Source of the DNA: Actinomycetes bacterium
GTDB taxonomy: Bacteria > Actinomycetota > Acidimicrobiia > Acidimicrobiales > Microtrichaceae
Length of the DNA: 64,000 nucleotides
Assembly (NCBI GenBank): GCA_024222295.1
Contig: JAAEPF010000051.1
Span: 62,001 to 126,000 of the forward strand
Direction: 5' to 3'
Below the pieces are notes generated by a model. That model saw only the letters and a program-made list of their open reading frames with translations. It was not told the DNA's origin and searched no databases. Position numbers and translations under genes: made by a program. Below are positions 47,562 to 56,017 of this stretch, one piece after another. Position 1 is the first letter of the stretch. Every line of letters begins with the position of its first letter.

Positions 47562-48556
47562 GCTCCGACCTCCACCGGTACCTGCTCGCCGGTCTCGTCA
47601 TCGGGGTTGATCCTGTTGCCGGTGAGTTCGAGGAACACGTCGTCGAGGGTGGGGGTGCGCAGGCTCAGGTTGCGCAGCGGTACCTCGGCCTCGTGCAGCC
47701 GAACGGCGACGGGGCCGATGGTCGCCGGCCCGTCGGCTGCATGTGCGAGTACCTCGCCACCGCGTGACTCGACGTGTTCCACCCCGGGGGTGCCGTCGAG
47801 GGCCGCCACCGCGGTGCTGCAATCGCCATCGACATCGGCCACGATCACGTCGTGGCCGAGCGACCGTTTCAGGTCGACCGGGCGGCCCTTTGCCACGATG
47901 CGACCCTGGTCGATGATCCCGATCCGGCGGGCCAGGGCATCGGCTTCCTCCAGGTACTGCGTGGTGAGGAACACGGTCGTGCCCTGCTCGGTGTTGAGGC
48001 GCGTGATCTCGTCCCACACGCGGATGCGGCTGGCTGGATCGAGCCCGGTTGTCGGCTCGTCGAGGAAGACGACCTGTGGCTGGTGCACCAGGGCGCCGGC
48101 CAGGTCCACTCGCCGTGCCATGCCGCCGGAGTAGGTGCCGATCCGGCGGTCGAGGGCGTCGCCGATCTCGACCATCTCGGCCAGCTCATCGATGCGGCGG
48201 TGCCGTTGCGCGGACCGCAGTCCGTAGAGGCGGGCCTGCAGGTCGAGGTACTCGCGACCGGTCTGCTTGGGGTCCGTGGCGGTTGCCTGCAGGGCTACGC
48301 CTATCCGGAGTCGTACCGCGGCCGCGTCGGTCGACACGTCGAACCCGGCCACACGGGCCGAACCGCTGGTCGGGCGGAGCAGTGTGGCCAGCATGCGCAC
48401 ACACGTGGTCTTGCCCGCGCCGTTGGGACCGAGGAAGCCGAAGGTCTCGCCGTGGCTCACCTCCAGTTCGACGCCTGCGACGGCTTCGTGCTCTGCGAAT
48501 CGTCGTCCGAGGTCGCGCGCTTCTATGGCCAGGTCGCTCGCGGGCATGGGCAGCAA
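47558..48556 (-). CDS. ABC drug exporter ATPase (DrrA-like)
   Basis: 332 residues. Walker A GPNGAGKTT near 43-51, signature TYSGGMARRVDLAGAL near 139-154, Walker B VVFLDEPTTGLDP near 161-173 and His switch in FLTTQYLEEAD (Gln in place of the His) near 198-208. GVALQATATDPKQTGREYL near 84-102 and the LDDVFLELTG motif near the C-terminus are hallmarks of the DrrA daunorubicin-resistance class. ATG 48554-48556 or the second ATG three codons later may be used. It is coupled to the permease by a 4-bp overlap. Confidence 0.92.
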   Translation of the reverse strand: MLPMPASDLAIEARDLGRRFAEHEAVAGVELEVSHGETFGFLGPNGAGKTTCVRMLATLLRPTSGSARVAGFDVSTDAAAVRLRIGVALQATATDPKQTGREYLDLQARLYGLRSAQRHRRIDELAEMVEIGDALDRRIGTYSGGMARRVDLAGALVHQPQVVFLDEPTTGLDPASRIRVWDEITRLNTEQGTTVFLTTQYLEEADALARRIGIIDQGRIVAKGRPVDLKRSLGHDVIVADVDGDCSTAVAALDGTPGVEHVESRGGEVLAHAADGPATIGPVAVRLHEAEVPLRNLSLRTPTLDDVFLELTGNRINPDDETGEQVPVEVGA

Positions 48557-48656
48557 GGCTACCGGTGGGCCGACTGCAGACAGCTATCGGGATGGGCGAC
48601 AACGATGACGAGGCAGCTGAATCGGCTCTCTGGCGGGCTGGGCTAACGTCGTCGCC

Positions 48657-49289
48657 GTGCAGAGCGTTGACCTCGACTTCATCCTGCGTGCCACCGTCGG
48701 CATGCTGGTGATCACGTCACCGTTCGACCCCGTGAAGCTGCTGTTCTTCAACAAGACGGTCGAGGAGCAGAAACTCAGCCGTACCGCGGGCGCATCCCGG
48801 CTCGCCCTGTACGTCACGGTCATCCTGGGAGTCGCCGCGCTTGTCGGCAACGAGCTGCTGACCGCTCTCGGGGTCGACCTCAACGCGTTCAGCGCCGTGG
48901 GCGGCATCATCATCGCCGCAATGGGCTTCGAGATGCTCTATGGCGGCGGTGCGAGCAAGGCCCAGGGCGAGTCCGAACGCGAACAGGGTCCGGAGGAAGG
49001 TGACGGGCTCATGATCCCGCTGGCGCTCCCCCTCATCGCGGGTCCGGGGGCGATCACCACCGCGATCACGCTCTCCTCACAGAACACCTCGTGGGAAGGA
49101 CTGATGGCGATGGCCATCGCCATCGCTGCCGTGGCAGTCGTGACGTTCGCCTTCTACCGCTACTTCGGCGAAGTGCTCGCGCGCCTCAAGCCCGCGACGA
49201 TTTCGATCCTGGCCAGGCTGGGTGGACTGATCCTCGCTTCGCTCGGTTTCCAGATGTTCCTCAACGGAATCAAGAACTTCTTCGCCTGA
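48657..49289 (+). CDS. MarC family integral membrane protein
   Basis: 210 residues with six helices (about 8-28, 42-62, 70-90, 116-138, 146-166, 182-205). NPFDP-like ITSPFDPVKLLFFN near 19-32, then GIIIAAMGFEMLYGG near 83-97 and PLALPLIAGPGAITTAI near 121-137 are the MarC signatures. A charged loop, ASKAQGESEREQGPEEGD, separates helices 3 and 4. MarC proteins are of unconfirmed function; the former link to antibiotic resistance is not supported. Starts at GTG 48657. It is divergent from the DrrAB-like pair with a 100-bp gap. Confidence 0.9.
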   Translation: MQSVDLDFILRATVGMLVITSPFDPVKLLFFNKTVEEQKLSRTAGASRLALYVTVILGVAALVGNELLTALGVDLNAFSAVGGIIIAAMGFEMLYGGGASKAQGESEREQGPEEGDGLMIPLALPLIAGPGAITTAITLSSQNTSWEGLMAMAIAIAAVAVVTFAFYRYFGEVLARLKPATISILARLGGLILASLGFQMFLNGIKNFFA

Positions 49290-49311
49290 CTCCTGAAGCA
49301 GCCTGCGCCCT

Positions 49312-50142
49312 TCAGGTGCAGCGGTTGGTCATGGTTCCGATGCCGGCGAGTGTGGTCTCGATCACGTCACCCGGGCGCAGCAGGTTTCCGCTGGCAACGC
49401 CGACGCCCTCAGGTGTGCCCGTGAAGATCAGGTCGCCGGGCGAGAGTGTGAGAATGGCCGAGATGTAGGCGATCAGCGCAGGCACATCGTGGATCAGTTG
49501 CGCGGTGGTGGCGGACTGGCGGACCTCGCCGTTGACGCGGCACTCGAGAGCGATGTCGTCGTAGTCGGCGAAGCTGTCCGGCGAAACCAGCACCGGACCG
49601 ATCGGCCCGTAGCCGTCGCGGCTCTTGCCGAGGTCGAAGTGTGGGGGATTGGCCGCGAACTGCAGCGCCCGGTCAGAGATGTCCTGGCCGGCTGTGAGCC
49701 CGGCCACACAGTCCCAGGCCGCCTCAGCTGGGAGGTCGCGGCCGCCCTTGCCGATCACGACCACGAGTTCGGCTTCGTAGTCCACCGAGTCGCCGACGAG
49801 CTGCACCTCGGCGTGAGGCGGTGAGATGCAGCTCGGAAACTTGGTGAACACCACCGGCACATCGGAGCCGGCCACGCCGGTCTCCTCGATGTGGGACCGG
49901 TAGTTGAGTCCGATGCCGAAACAGTTGACCGGCCGCGGTGAGGGTGGGCCCAGCCGGGCGCCGGCCAGCGATCCAGTCGGCTCGTGGTTGGCCAGCGAGA
50001 TCGAGTGCAACTCGTCGGAGGCCGCTATCGCCGCCATGGGGTCGGGGCCGATCCGGCCGTCGGTGACCGTGGCGATGTCGTAGAGGTCATCCCCGTCGGC
50101 CAGTACGGCACGTCCGGCATCGTTTGCCATCGTGAAGCTCAT
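49312..50142 (-). CDS. Fumarylacetoacetate hydrolase (FAH) family protein
   Basis: 276 residues. The FAH core spans about 70-275: NCFGIGLNYRSHIEETG near 74-90, VVFTKFPSCISPP, VDYEAELVVVIGKGGRDLPA near 121-140 with metal ligands Glu and Glu, and GLTAGQDISDRALQF. DLGKSRDGYGPIGPVLVSPD contains the catalytic Lys region, ISAILTLSPGDLIFTGTPEGVG is the usual C-terminal motif, and RPGDVIETTLAGIGTM ends it. Members hydrolyse or decarboxylate beta-keto acids in aromatic degradation. The substrate is unknown. The N-terminal 65 residues are family-variable. Preceded by the end of the PadR-operon gene on the same strand. Confidence 0.9.
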   Translation of the reverse strand: MSFTMANDAGRAVLADGDDLYDIATVTDGRIGPDPMAAIAASDELHSISLANHEPTGSLAGARLGPPSPRPVNCFGIGLNYRSHIEETGVAGSDVPVVFTKFPSCISPPHAEVQLVGDSVDYEAELVVVIGKGGRDLPAEAAWDCVAGLTAGQDISDRALQFAANPPHFDLGKSRDGYGPIGPVLVSPDSFADYDDIALECRVNGEVRQSATTAQLIHDVPALIAYISAILTLSPGDLIFTGTPEGVGVASGNLLRPGDVIETTLAGIGTMTNRCT

Positions 50143-50190
50143 CTATGGCTACTTCTCCTTGTGGGCGGGCCCGAGGTGCCCGGGCCGGTG

Positions 50191-50799
50191 TCAGCCTGGA
50201 GTACGCACCAGCCAGCGGTCCATGTGGGCGCCGAGGCGTTCGGCCTCGTCGATCGGACGCGTCCAGCCGATGTGGCCGTCGGGGCGGACCAGCACGATGT
50301 GGATGTGCTCGGGGATCTGCCGCCGGGAAAGGTCATCGCGTGGCCAAGGCTCGATGCCAAGCTTCGATCTCGTCGCCCCGCTGCCTGTGGCGTCGGGGTC
50401 GATCTCGTGCACCACGGTGGCACCTCCGTGGCCCCTGAAGCCGTGCAGATAGACCACCACCGGTGCGTTGTGGACACCGCGCAGCTGGTCGGGAACGAAC
50501 CACCACACAGGCATGCCCTGGGCGGCTGAGCCGTCGGCATGTTCGGTGGCGTGGTCGCTGATGTTGCTATCGGCGGAGCCGGGGCCACTGTGAGGCCTGC
50601 CCGGTGGCACCGGTGTCGTGTCGGGGTCGCGACGAGACGGCGTGAGGGCCCGGGAGCCGATGAACGTGAGCCCTGATCCGATGCAGGTGAGTTCCCACAG
50701 GAGAGTGCCCTTGTCGTGCCCTTTGACGTGGTGGTCCACCAGGAAACGCGATCGCTCCCGTTCCGCCATGCCGCGAATGCTGCGGACCAGAGCCGTCAC
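50191..50799 (-). CDS. Unassigned protein co-transcribed with PadR regulator (possible enzyme remnant)
   Basis: 202 residues from GTG 50799, overlapping the PadR stop by 4 bp. No whole-length family is recognised. The N-terminal half (RERSRFLVDHHVKGHDKGTL) is polar with a SGLTFIGSRALTP patch. The middle has VPDQLRGVHNAPVVVYLHGF, like the first strand and HG turn of an alpha/beta hydrolase, but the rest of that fold is missing. The last 35 residues (HIVLVRPDGHIGWTRPIDEA) look like the C-terminal 'LVRPDGhiaWR' end of FAD-dependent aromatic hydroxylases. It may be a fused remnant of two enzymes, or a new small family. Coding is supported by tight coupling to PadR. Confidence 0.5.
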   Translation of the reverse strand: MTALVRSIRGMAERERSRFLVDHHVKGHDKGTLLWELTCIGSGLTFIGSRALTPSRRDPDTTPVPPGRPHSGPGSADSNISDHATEHADGSAAQGMPVWWFVPDQLRGVHNAPVVVYLHGFRGHGGATVVHEIDPDATGSGATRSKLGIEPWPRDDLSRRQIPEHIHIVLVRPDGHIGWTRPIDEAERLGAHMDRWLVRTPG

Positions 50800-51398
50800 G
50801 GCATCGCCTCCCCAGCAGCAGGTGCCGGGCCTGCGAGCTGGCTCCGCAACAACGGTGGCCCATTGTGCAGCAGGTCGCCGGAAGGGCCGGTCTCAAAGCC
50901 GTCGACCCAGTCGAGGGTGACTTCGAGCATCTTCAGGCGTAGCTCCACGAGCGCAGCCGCTCCGGTGGGCAGGCTGCCGGCGTGGTGTGTCGACACCGCT
51001 GCCAGTTCGTCGCGAATCGCAGCGAGTTGGAGGCGGAGGCCATCGAGCAGTGTGAGGGCTTCCGGAGCGGGGAGGTGATGAATGTGGGCAACCCAGGCGT
51101 CGAAGTCGAAGTGAAGGCCGACCTGGCCCTGGGCGGATTCGCGTAACAGCTCCACGAAGTGGTCGCGGCCCTCGGGTGTGATGCTGAACACCGTCTTGTG
51201 CGGCTTGAGGCCGTCGCGGGTGGTCGTGGCCTCGAGGTGGCCTTCCTCGTGCAGGCGCCGGAGGTTGCGGTAGACGGCGGCGGTGCTGATCCTCAGCCAA
51301 GTGCGGGTGCGCCGGGCCTCGATGATCTTGTTGATCTCGTAGGCGTTGTGGGGTTCCTCGGTGAGCATCCCCATCAGGATGATGTCGATCGACGACAC
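50796..51398 (-). CDS. PadR family transcriptional regulator
   Basis: 200 residues. The N-terminal winged helix has ILMGMLTEEPHNAYEINKII (about 7-26), then STAAVYRNLRRLHEEGHLEA near 39-58 as the recognition helix and wing, and VFSITPEGRDHFVELL near 70-85. The C-terminal Vir-type dimerisation domain has helices to about 175. It regulates drug-efflux or catabolic genes in response to small ligands in known cases. It is followed by a coupled gene of unclear function. A dyad ACTCTCA-N16-TGAGAGT at 51489-51518 overlaps AT-rich -10-like sequences upstream and may be its operator, giving auto-regulation. Confidence 0.88.
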   Translation of the reverse strand: MSSIDIILMGMLTEEPHNAYEINKIIEARRTRTWLRISTAAVYRNLRRLHEEGHLEATTTRDGLKPHKTVFSITPEGRDHFVELLRESAQGQVGLHFDFDAWVAHIHHLPAPEALTLLDGLRLQLAAIRDELAAVSTHHAGSLPTGAAALVELRLKMLEVTLDWVDGFETGPSGDLLHNGPPLLRSQLAGPAPAAGEAMP

Positions 51399-51488
51399 GT
51401 CCGCTCCGACCCTCTAGTGTTTGCGCTGCGAAATTAACTGACACTCCGGTGCGACTTGTGGCACCAGGAAAAGACTCTAGCAAAGAGT

Positions 51489-51518
51489 ACTCTCATTTCC
51501 TATAGTCTACGTGAGAGT
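51489..51518. promoter_or_regulatory. Candidate PadR operator/promoter dyad
   Basis: ACTCTCA at 51489-51495 and TGAGAGT at 51512-51518 are inverted around 16 bp that contain TCCTATAGTC, readable as a -10 element in either direction. It lies about 90 bp upstream of padR on one side and about 90 bp upstream of the tiny plus-strand ORF on the other. PadR proteins bind such dyads. No binding data. Confidence 0.45.
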
Positions 51519-51604
51519 GTTCCAGCTGGTTCGATGGTCGTTGGGCGGGTTCGGAGCCCGCCGGCGCAGTCGGCCCGGATGGACGGGGACCCAAGGGGAA
51601 ACAC

Positions 51605-51682
51605 ATGGCAGCGGCACCGGCGTCCGAGACCGCAGGGCTTGTGGACAGAATGCCGCTGTTCGCGGGCGCCATGACCCGCTGA
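51605..51682 (+). CDS. 25-codon ORF with strong ribosome-binding site
   Basis: ATG 51605 follows AAGGGGAA by 4 nt and reads MAAAPASETAGLVDRMPLFA, then GAMTR and a stop. It is divergent from padR and beyond the putative operator, so it may be a small PadR-controlled peptide or the 5' stub of a lost gene. No homologue is recognised. Kept because its ribosome-binding site is better than most in this window. Confidence 0.3.
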   Translation: MAAAPASETAGLVDRMPLFAGAMTR

Positions 51683-51704
51683 GACTGCCTTGCTGGCCGG
51701 GGGG

Positions 51705-52277
51705 TCAGGCGAGCGTCGCGGTGCCGAACGGCGTGCTGAAGCGCTCGCACCAGATGACGACGTTCGTCTGTGCCGATAGATCGAGGTCGTCGGGTAGCTC
51801 GTAGCTCTGGGTGCCTATGTTGCCCTTGAGCGGCCCGATCTTCACACCGCCGTCCACCGAGCCCGTGGACTCGGGCGACAGGTAGAGCTGGAGGTCCGGG
51901 CCGTTCTCGGAGTCGAGCTCCGGTAGCACGAGGAGGCGCCCACCGTCCTGTTCCACGATGAAGGCGGATCCGTTGACGGTGTGGCCGCCCTGAGAGACGA
52001 AGTCGCCCTGGCCGAGCACCTCCGGTTCGATCGGAGAAGTGGTGGTTGATTCGGCTGGGGCATCACCCACGTCGTCCCCGGACGCAGCAGTGGTGGTCGT
52101 GGTGTCTGCCGGCTCGTCGGCGCCCGACTCGGCGGCGATCAGTGCCGCGACGTCGTCGTCGAGTTCTTCGTCAACCTTGTTGTCCAGGAACAGCTTGTCG
52201 GGACGGAACACCGCCAACGCCACGATGGCGACCACGGCGATGGCGATTCCGGCGATGATCCAGCGCTTGCGGTTCAT
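51705..52277 (-). CDS. DM13 domain-containing membrane-anchored protein
   Basis: 190 residues. An N-terminal basic tip and one membrane helix (residues 7-24) are followed by a Thr/Asp/Glu-rich linker (about 45-85, with DTTTTTAASGD). A DM13 domain spans about 88-190: LGQGDFVSQGGHTVNGSAFI, then LLVLPELDSENGPDLQLYLS, GPLKGNIGTQSYELPDDLDL, and VVIWCERFSTPFGTATLA with the conserved Cys. DM13 modules are extracytoplasmic and proposed to take part in redox chemistry at that Cys. No partner redox domain is fused. It converges on the 25-codon ORF. Confidence 0.85.
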   Translation of the reverse strand: MNRKRWIIAGIAIAVVAIVALAVFRPDKLFLDNKVDEELDDDVAALIAAESGADEPADTTTTTAASGDDVGDAPAESTTTSPIEPEVLGQGDFVSQGGHTVNGSAFIVEQDGGRLLVLPELDSENGPDLQLYLSPESTGSVDGGVKIGPLKGNIGTQSYELPDDLDLSAQTNVVIWCERFSTPFGTATLA

Positions 52278-52400
52278 GGTTCAGATGGTGGCGCGTATCG
52301 AACCCGCGAAACAGGCGGTCCCGATTACCTTTCGCGAAACAGTTGCGTATCCAAGTATCGGCCGTATGCTCGATTCCGCGTGTCAGGCGGGGGAAGCTCC

Positions 52401-52691
52401 GTGCCTCTCGTCGGTGAGCTCGGCCAGTTCTACGAGTGCAACCTCAACGGACGCTGGCAGGCGGTCGGGGAGTTCGCCGACCCGTTCGGAGTGCGTCAGC
52501 CGGTCGGCTCGGTGCAGTTTATGCTCAACCAGGTCAGCTCCCCCTATGGCTATCTGGAAGCCAACGGCCAGTCGTTCGACCGCGCTGTCGATCCCGATCT
52601 TGCCGCGGTGATGACGCCTGCGGCGGCCGTGCCCAACCTCGCCGCCCAAGCCCCGGCGGGTCAGAAGATCTATATAAAGGCACTCGGCTGA
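52401..52691 (+). CDS. Phage tail-collar-like small protein
   Basis: 96 residues from GTG 52401, placed by GGGGGAAG 6 nt upstream; GTG 52380 in frame would add seven. VGSVQFMLNQVSSPYGYLEA, then NGQSFDRAVDPDLAAVM and VPNLAAQAPAGQKIYIKAL, follows the pattern of tail-collar domains ('G.i..f....P.Gwl.cdGq..sr..yp.L......vPdl.g.f.....'). A short N-terminal strand region, GQFYECNLNGRWQAVGEFAD, is not part of it. No other phage gene is nearby. Single tail-collar proteins also occur in contractile injection systems, or as surface proteins in bacteria lacking prophages. The annotation is family-level only. Confidence 0.5.
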   Translation: MPLVGELGQFYECNLNGRWQAVGEFADPFGVRQPVGSVQFMLNQVSSPYGYLEANGQSFDRAVDPDLAAVMTPAAAVPNLAAQAPAGQKIYIKALG

Positions 52692-52930
52692 GCGACAGGT
52701 TCACCTGGATCTCGGGTGCTGCGCCTGCCCGGCCCGCGATGCTGAAACGGTGGTTGCATGGATCCCACGGTGCTCAGTGACCGTGCCCGAGTCAGTTCGT
52801 CGGACAGCGGTGGTGTACGAGTTCCTCGAGCCCACATTCGACCACCGGCCGGGCAGGATCTGATCGAACCAACGGCGCTGCGTCGGCCGGACTCCCAACG
52901 GCCGGCAAATCGTCAGCCCTGCGAGTTGGA

Positions 52931-54112
52931 CTAGCGGCGCCGACCGATCAATCGGAGAGTGCGCGAATCCAGCGACAGGGGCTTCTCGACCAACAGGAAC
53001 AGGACAACCGACGCGGCAACGGTTGCCGCGAACACCGGCACCATCCCTGCGAAGTACAGCCAGGAAGCGTCGGCGGTGGGCTCCCAGACGAACTCGAGGG
53101 CGAAGAAGAGCGCCTGAAGCACCAGTGCATGCATGAGGTAGTAGGAGTAGCTGATGTTGCCGAGCAGTCGAAGCGGCGTCCAGCTGAACCAGCGCCGGCA
53201 AGCTCCGTCAACTGCGAAACAGCCTGCGCACAGCAAAGGCCAAGCCACCGCCAGGACCGCGATCCTGGGTAGCTGCAGCAGGAAGTCCGATGTGAGCACC
53301 AGTGGCGACAGCACGCCCACGACCAGCGCGGCTATCGACAGACGGTTCACTACCTGGCGGGCTTCGGGGTGATCTGACCGACTGGGCCAGCGATTGGTCA
53401 TCCATTCCCAGAGCAACATGCCCCCGAAGAACATCACCATCCGGGGGTGTGTGCCGGATATCAGACCGCCGAGCAACAGGACTGCCACTCCGAAACGCAT
53501 GAGGAAACGCCACCGCCACTCCGGTGAGCGCTCACGCATGTCGAATTTCGAGATCAGAAGGGGCACTGTCAGGTAGAAGAAGAACTCGTAGCTCAGCGAC
53601 CAGGCAACGGTGATGAACGCGGATACGGGGACGATGCCCGGCAGCAGAAGGAGATTGAACAGCAGGTATGCCGGGATCTCGACGAGGGATCCGGGTAGTT
53701 CGGATTCGGACGGCACGGCGAACGACAGCGCCACGTACATGGCGAACACCACGAGGAAGGTCGGGTACAGCCGCCTCACCCGACGTCGGATGAAGGGCCT
53801 GTAGGCCTGTGGGCGCTTCATGAGGTTGCCGTAGATCAAATAGCCGGAGAGCACGAAGAACAGATCAACGCCACTGTTGCCGGCATCGCCGACCCGCTCG
53901 GCGAACACCGAGATCCAGCCGCTGTCGGACATCCAGGGGGAGACCAGATCTGCGTAGTGGACGAAGAAGACGAGCAGCACCGCCAGACCGCGCAGTCCCT
54001 CCATGGACATGAGTCGCTCGTCGCCGCCCCGCCCTATCTCAAGGCGGTCGCGAAGGGAGGTCCGCCCACTGTGTGGTCCTCCTGCTCGCCCCGATCGGTT
54101 CAACTCGACCAT
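52931..54112 (-). CDS. Acyltransferase 3 family membrane protein (OafA/YrhL-like)
   Basis: 393 residues. It has about ten TM helices in the acyltransferase-3 pattern. MSMEGLRGLAVLLVFFVHYA near 36-55 contains the conserved RGxAxxxVxxxH with the catalytic His. GVDLFFVLSGYLIYG near 79-93 has the second signature, FIRRRVRRLYPTFL near 105 the Arg cluster, and SLSYEFFFYLTVPLL near 168-182 the E-(F/L) helix. ISYSYYLMHALVLQ near 320 is the penultimate motif. It would O-acetylate or O-acylate a surface polysaccharide or lipid. Start ATG 54110-54112; the frame stays open upstream through a tandem repeat. Substrate unknown. Confidence 0.88.
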   Translation of the reverse strand: MVELNRSGRAGGPHSGRTSLRDRLEIGRGGDERLMSMEGLRGLAVLLVFFVHYADLVSPWMSDSGWISVFAERVGDAGNSGVDLFFVLSGYLIYGNLMKRPQAYRPFIRRRVRRLYPTFLVVFAMYVALSFAVPSESELPGSLVEIPAYLLFNLLLLPGIVPVSAFITVAWSLSYEFFFYLTVPLLISKFDMRERSPEWRWRFLMRFGVAVLLLGGLISGTHPRMVMFFGGMLLWEWMTNRWPSRSDHPEARQVVNRLSIAALVVGVLSPLVLTSDFLLQLPRIAVLAVAWPLLCAGCFAVDGACRRWFSWTPLRLLGNISYSYYLMHALVLQALFFALEFVWEPTADASWLYFAGMVPVFAATVAASVVLFLLVEKPLSLDSRTLRLIGRRR

Positions 54113-54138
54113 TACTGCAGCCCCGCCGCCCGCTCCGG

Positions 54139-54193
54139 CCCAAGTGTCCGGCTCCTCCGACCCAAGTGTCCGGCTCCTCCGACCCAAGTGTGG
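54139..54193. repeat. 22-bp tandem repeat upstream of acyltransferase gene
   Basis: Two exact units (54139-54160 and 54161-54182), each beginning CCCAAGTGTCCGGCTCCTCC, and a third partial unit (CCCAAGTGTGG) lie 27 bp upstream of the acyltransferase start. There is no dyad. The remaining intergenic stretch to 54458 shows no gene, hairpin or promoter I can support, apart from the out-of-frame tail of the broken lipoprotein gene. Confidence 0.88.
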
Positions 54194-54458
54194 AGCATCC
54201 GGAGCCGGTCGGCCAGTCCACAAGGCAAATGCGGACCTGACGCGCCGATGTCACCTGTTCGCCCATGACCTCGACCTCGGATGGAGGGTTGTTGCCCCAG
54301 ACACCCCCGAAGTCACCGTTCACGGCATCGGGGCCAACCTCGGTCGACCGGTTGACGGGGTCGGCTTCGAGCCGCCCCACGACGACGGCGTCGGCCCGGC
54401 GGCGCTGCTGCGTTCGCAGCGCTGGCCGACGTCAAGCCGACCAGGCGCAGGCGAGCAC

Positions 54459-55023
54459 TCAGGTGACGGTGGTCGATGCGCAGCCGATGAAGCTGTGATC
54501 GGCGTATGTTCCAAGACCACGACCTTGTGCGGCGGCTTGCTCGGCGGTCATGGTCTGGTTGGGGTAGGCGGAGTTGACCGCTCCCACGCACACGGTTGCT
54601 GGGCCGGGTGGCGCGGTGAGTGAAGTCGAAGCCATAGGCGTTCCCGGGCTGGCGGTATCGGGCAAACACCGAGTTGCTGTCGAGGATGGCTCCGACGTCG
54701 GGGCGGACTCCAGCGGCGGTGAACGCGCTTGGCACCCAACTGCCGTTGAGCACTGCGACGACGGTTGCCGGCACCCGCGGCCCCGCCGGCGCGACGAGAC
54801 CGTTGCCTAGCCCGGACCAGTTGTCCGTTGCCCAGCCGGTGACTCTCACCGTCCCGTTGAGGCCAGACACACTCTCGAGCACACCGATCGGATGATTGGG
54901 AGCGCTCGGCCCGCCTGTGCCGACCGAGTGGCAGGCCGCTGCGACGAGGGCGAGTGCCATGAACGCCATCAGCAGCACACCGAGAATCAAGCGGGAGGTG
55001 CCCTGACTCGAATGGACTCTCAT
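54459..55023 (-). pseudogene. Frameshifted exported lipoprotein gene
   Basis: ATG 55021-55023 has a perfect SD (AAGGAGG). The product starts MRVHSSQGTSRLILGVLLMA, with a signal segment and lipobox AAAC (Cys-31), then VSGLNGTVRVTGWATDNWSG, VLNGSWVPSAFTAAGVRPDV and YRQPGNAYGFDFT. At about 54620 the reading jumps: the family-like continuation LTAPPGPATVCVGAVNSAYP, running to CASTTVT and a stop at 54459, is in another frame. Either a 1-nt insertion or a 2-nt deletion is needed. The intact form resembles extracytoplasmic proteins with repeats of the 'GW..D..... V.VY..G... RPDV... G.GFDFT....G...VCV.A.N' type. It could be a true pseudogene, a sequencing error or programmed frameshifting. Confidence 0.7.
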
Positions 55024-55278
55024 CGGAACCTCCTTCGTCGGCCCTACCGCGCGGGCTGACCAGAGGGAACCGGGACCCAGCGCGCAGGTGGCTAGGTCCT
55101 TGCATCCACAAGTGTACTTCCTGGAACCGAGCACCGCCGACTGACGATGACCGCACGAGAGCCGCGGTAGAGAACGCATCGACTTCTCCACGGCCTGCGC
55201 GAATCGTGCACAACTCGGTGGAGTCCAGGTGAACTGTCGAACGGAAGCCCTGTAACCCCAAGGGTCCTGGTTAGTTGT

Positions 55279-55663
<385 letters not shown>

Positions 55664-55712
55664 GCAACCAGTGTCTCACAGCGAGGCCCCAATGCCCGCG
55701 GGCAAAACGCGG

Positions 55713-55743
55713 CGACGGCCCGGTAGGGGAAGCCGGGCCGTCG
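55713..55743. terminator. Perfect 11-bp hairpin upstream of rnpB
   Basis: CGACGGCCCGG-TAGGGGAAG-CCGGGCCGTCG. It lies between the small gene (55847-55990, minus) and rnpB (minus), 50 nt before the rnpB 5' end. It probably terminates transcription coming from upstream on the minus strand and so insulates rnpB. Confidence 0.6.
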
Positions 55744-55795
55744 CTGCACTGGTGGAAGGGGGTATGGGTTGTGGGTCTCTCAGTTGGAGAAAGCT

Positions 55796-55840
55796 GCTGA
55801 TCGGTGCCGGTTGGCCGCGCTCCGCACGGCACCGATCAGC
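55796..55840 (-). terminator. 3' hairpin of small gene, copy 2, conserved loop
   Basis: A perfect 14-bp stem (GCTGATCGGTGCCG with CGGCACCGATCAGC) closes the 17-nt loop GTTGGCCGCGCTCCGCA. It starts 7 nt after the stop of the small gene at 55847. The loop shares GTTGGCCGCGCTCCG with the hairpin at 45334-45376, while the two stems differ. That combination points to selection on structure plus loop sequence. Confidence 0.65.
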
Positions 55841-55846
55841 GCGGCT

Positions 55847-55990
55847 TCAGGCCATCGTGATGCGGTGATGGCCGTTGGAGTCCAGGGCGATCTGCAACCG
55901 GCGCTCCCGAAGCACTGCTGCCGTGCGGGCGGAGACGGTGGCCCAATGGGTTCCCATGCTGCGGGTCTGGTAGGTGTGCTGATCGCTCAT
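55847..55990 (-). CDS. Small basic protein, paralogue of the one at 45385-45534
   Basis: 47 residues from ATG 55988-55990: MSDQHTYQTRSMGTHWATVS, then ARTAAVLRERRLQIALDSNG and HHRITMA. Homologous to the 45.4-kb small protein over the Arg-rich C-terminal half. There is no SD; an in-frame GTG at 56047 would give 66 residues starting MGRWSLTAPE, matching MVLWSLPPPE at the other locus. Both loci keep the same order: 59-bp conserved block, small gene, hairpin with conserved loop. Function unknown; nucleic-acid binding is a guess from composition. It sits between glpK and rnpB. Confidence 0.55.
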   Translation of the reverse strand: MSDQHTYQTRSMGTHWATVSARTAAVLRERRLQIALDSNGHHRITMA

Positions 55991-56017
55991 GGTCAAGGTT
56001 TCGGCGGACTGGATGCC

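Noticed and set aside
46716-48556. Antibiotic biosynthesis cluster based on the DrrAB-like exporter
   Set aside because: No NRPS, PKS or other biosynthetic core genes nearby; such exporters are common outside clusters.
52401-52691. Prophage remnant
   Set aside because: Only one tail-collar-like gene. No integrase, capsid, portal, terminase or attachment repeats were seen around it.
54139-54193. Insertion-sequence ends
   Set aside because: A simple 22-bp tandem repeat without inverted termini or a transposase; no IS element was recognised in the window.
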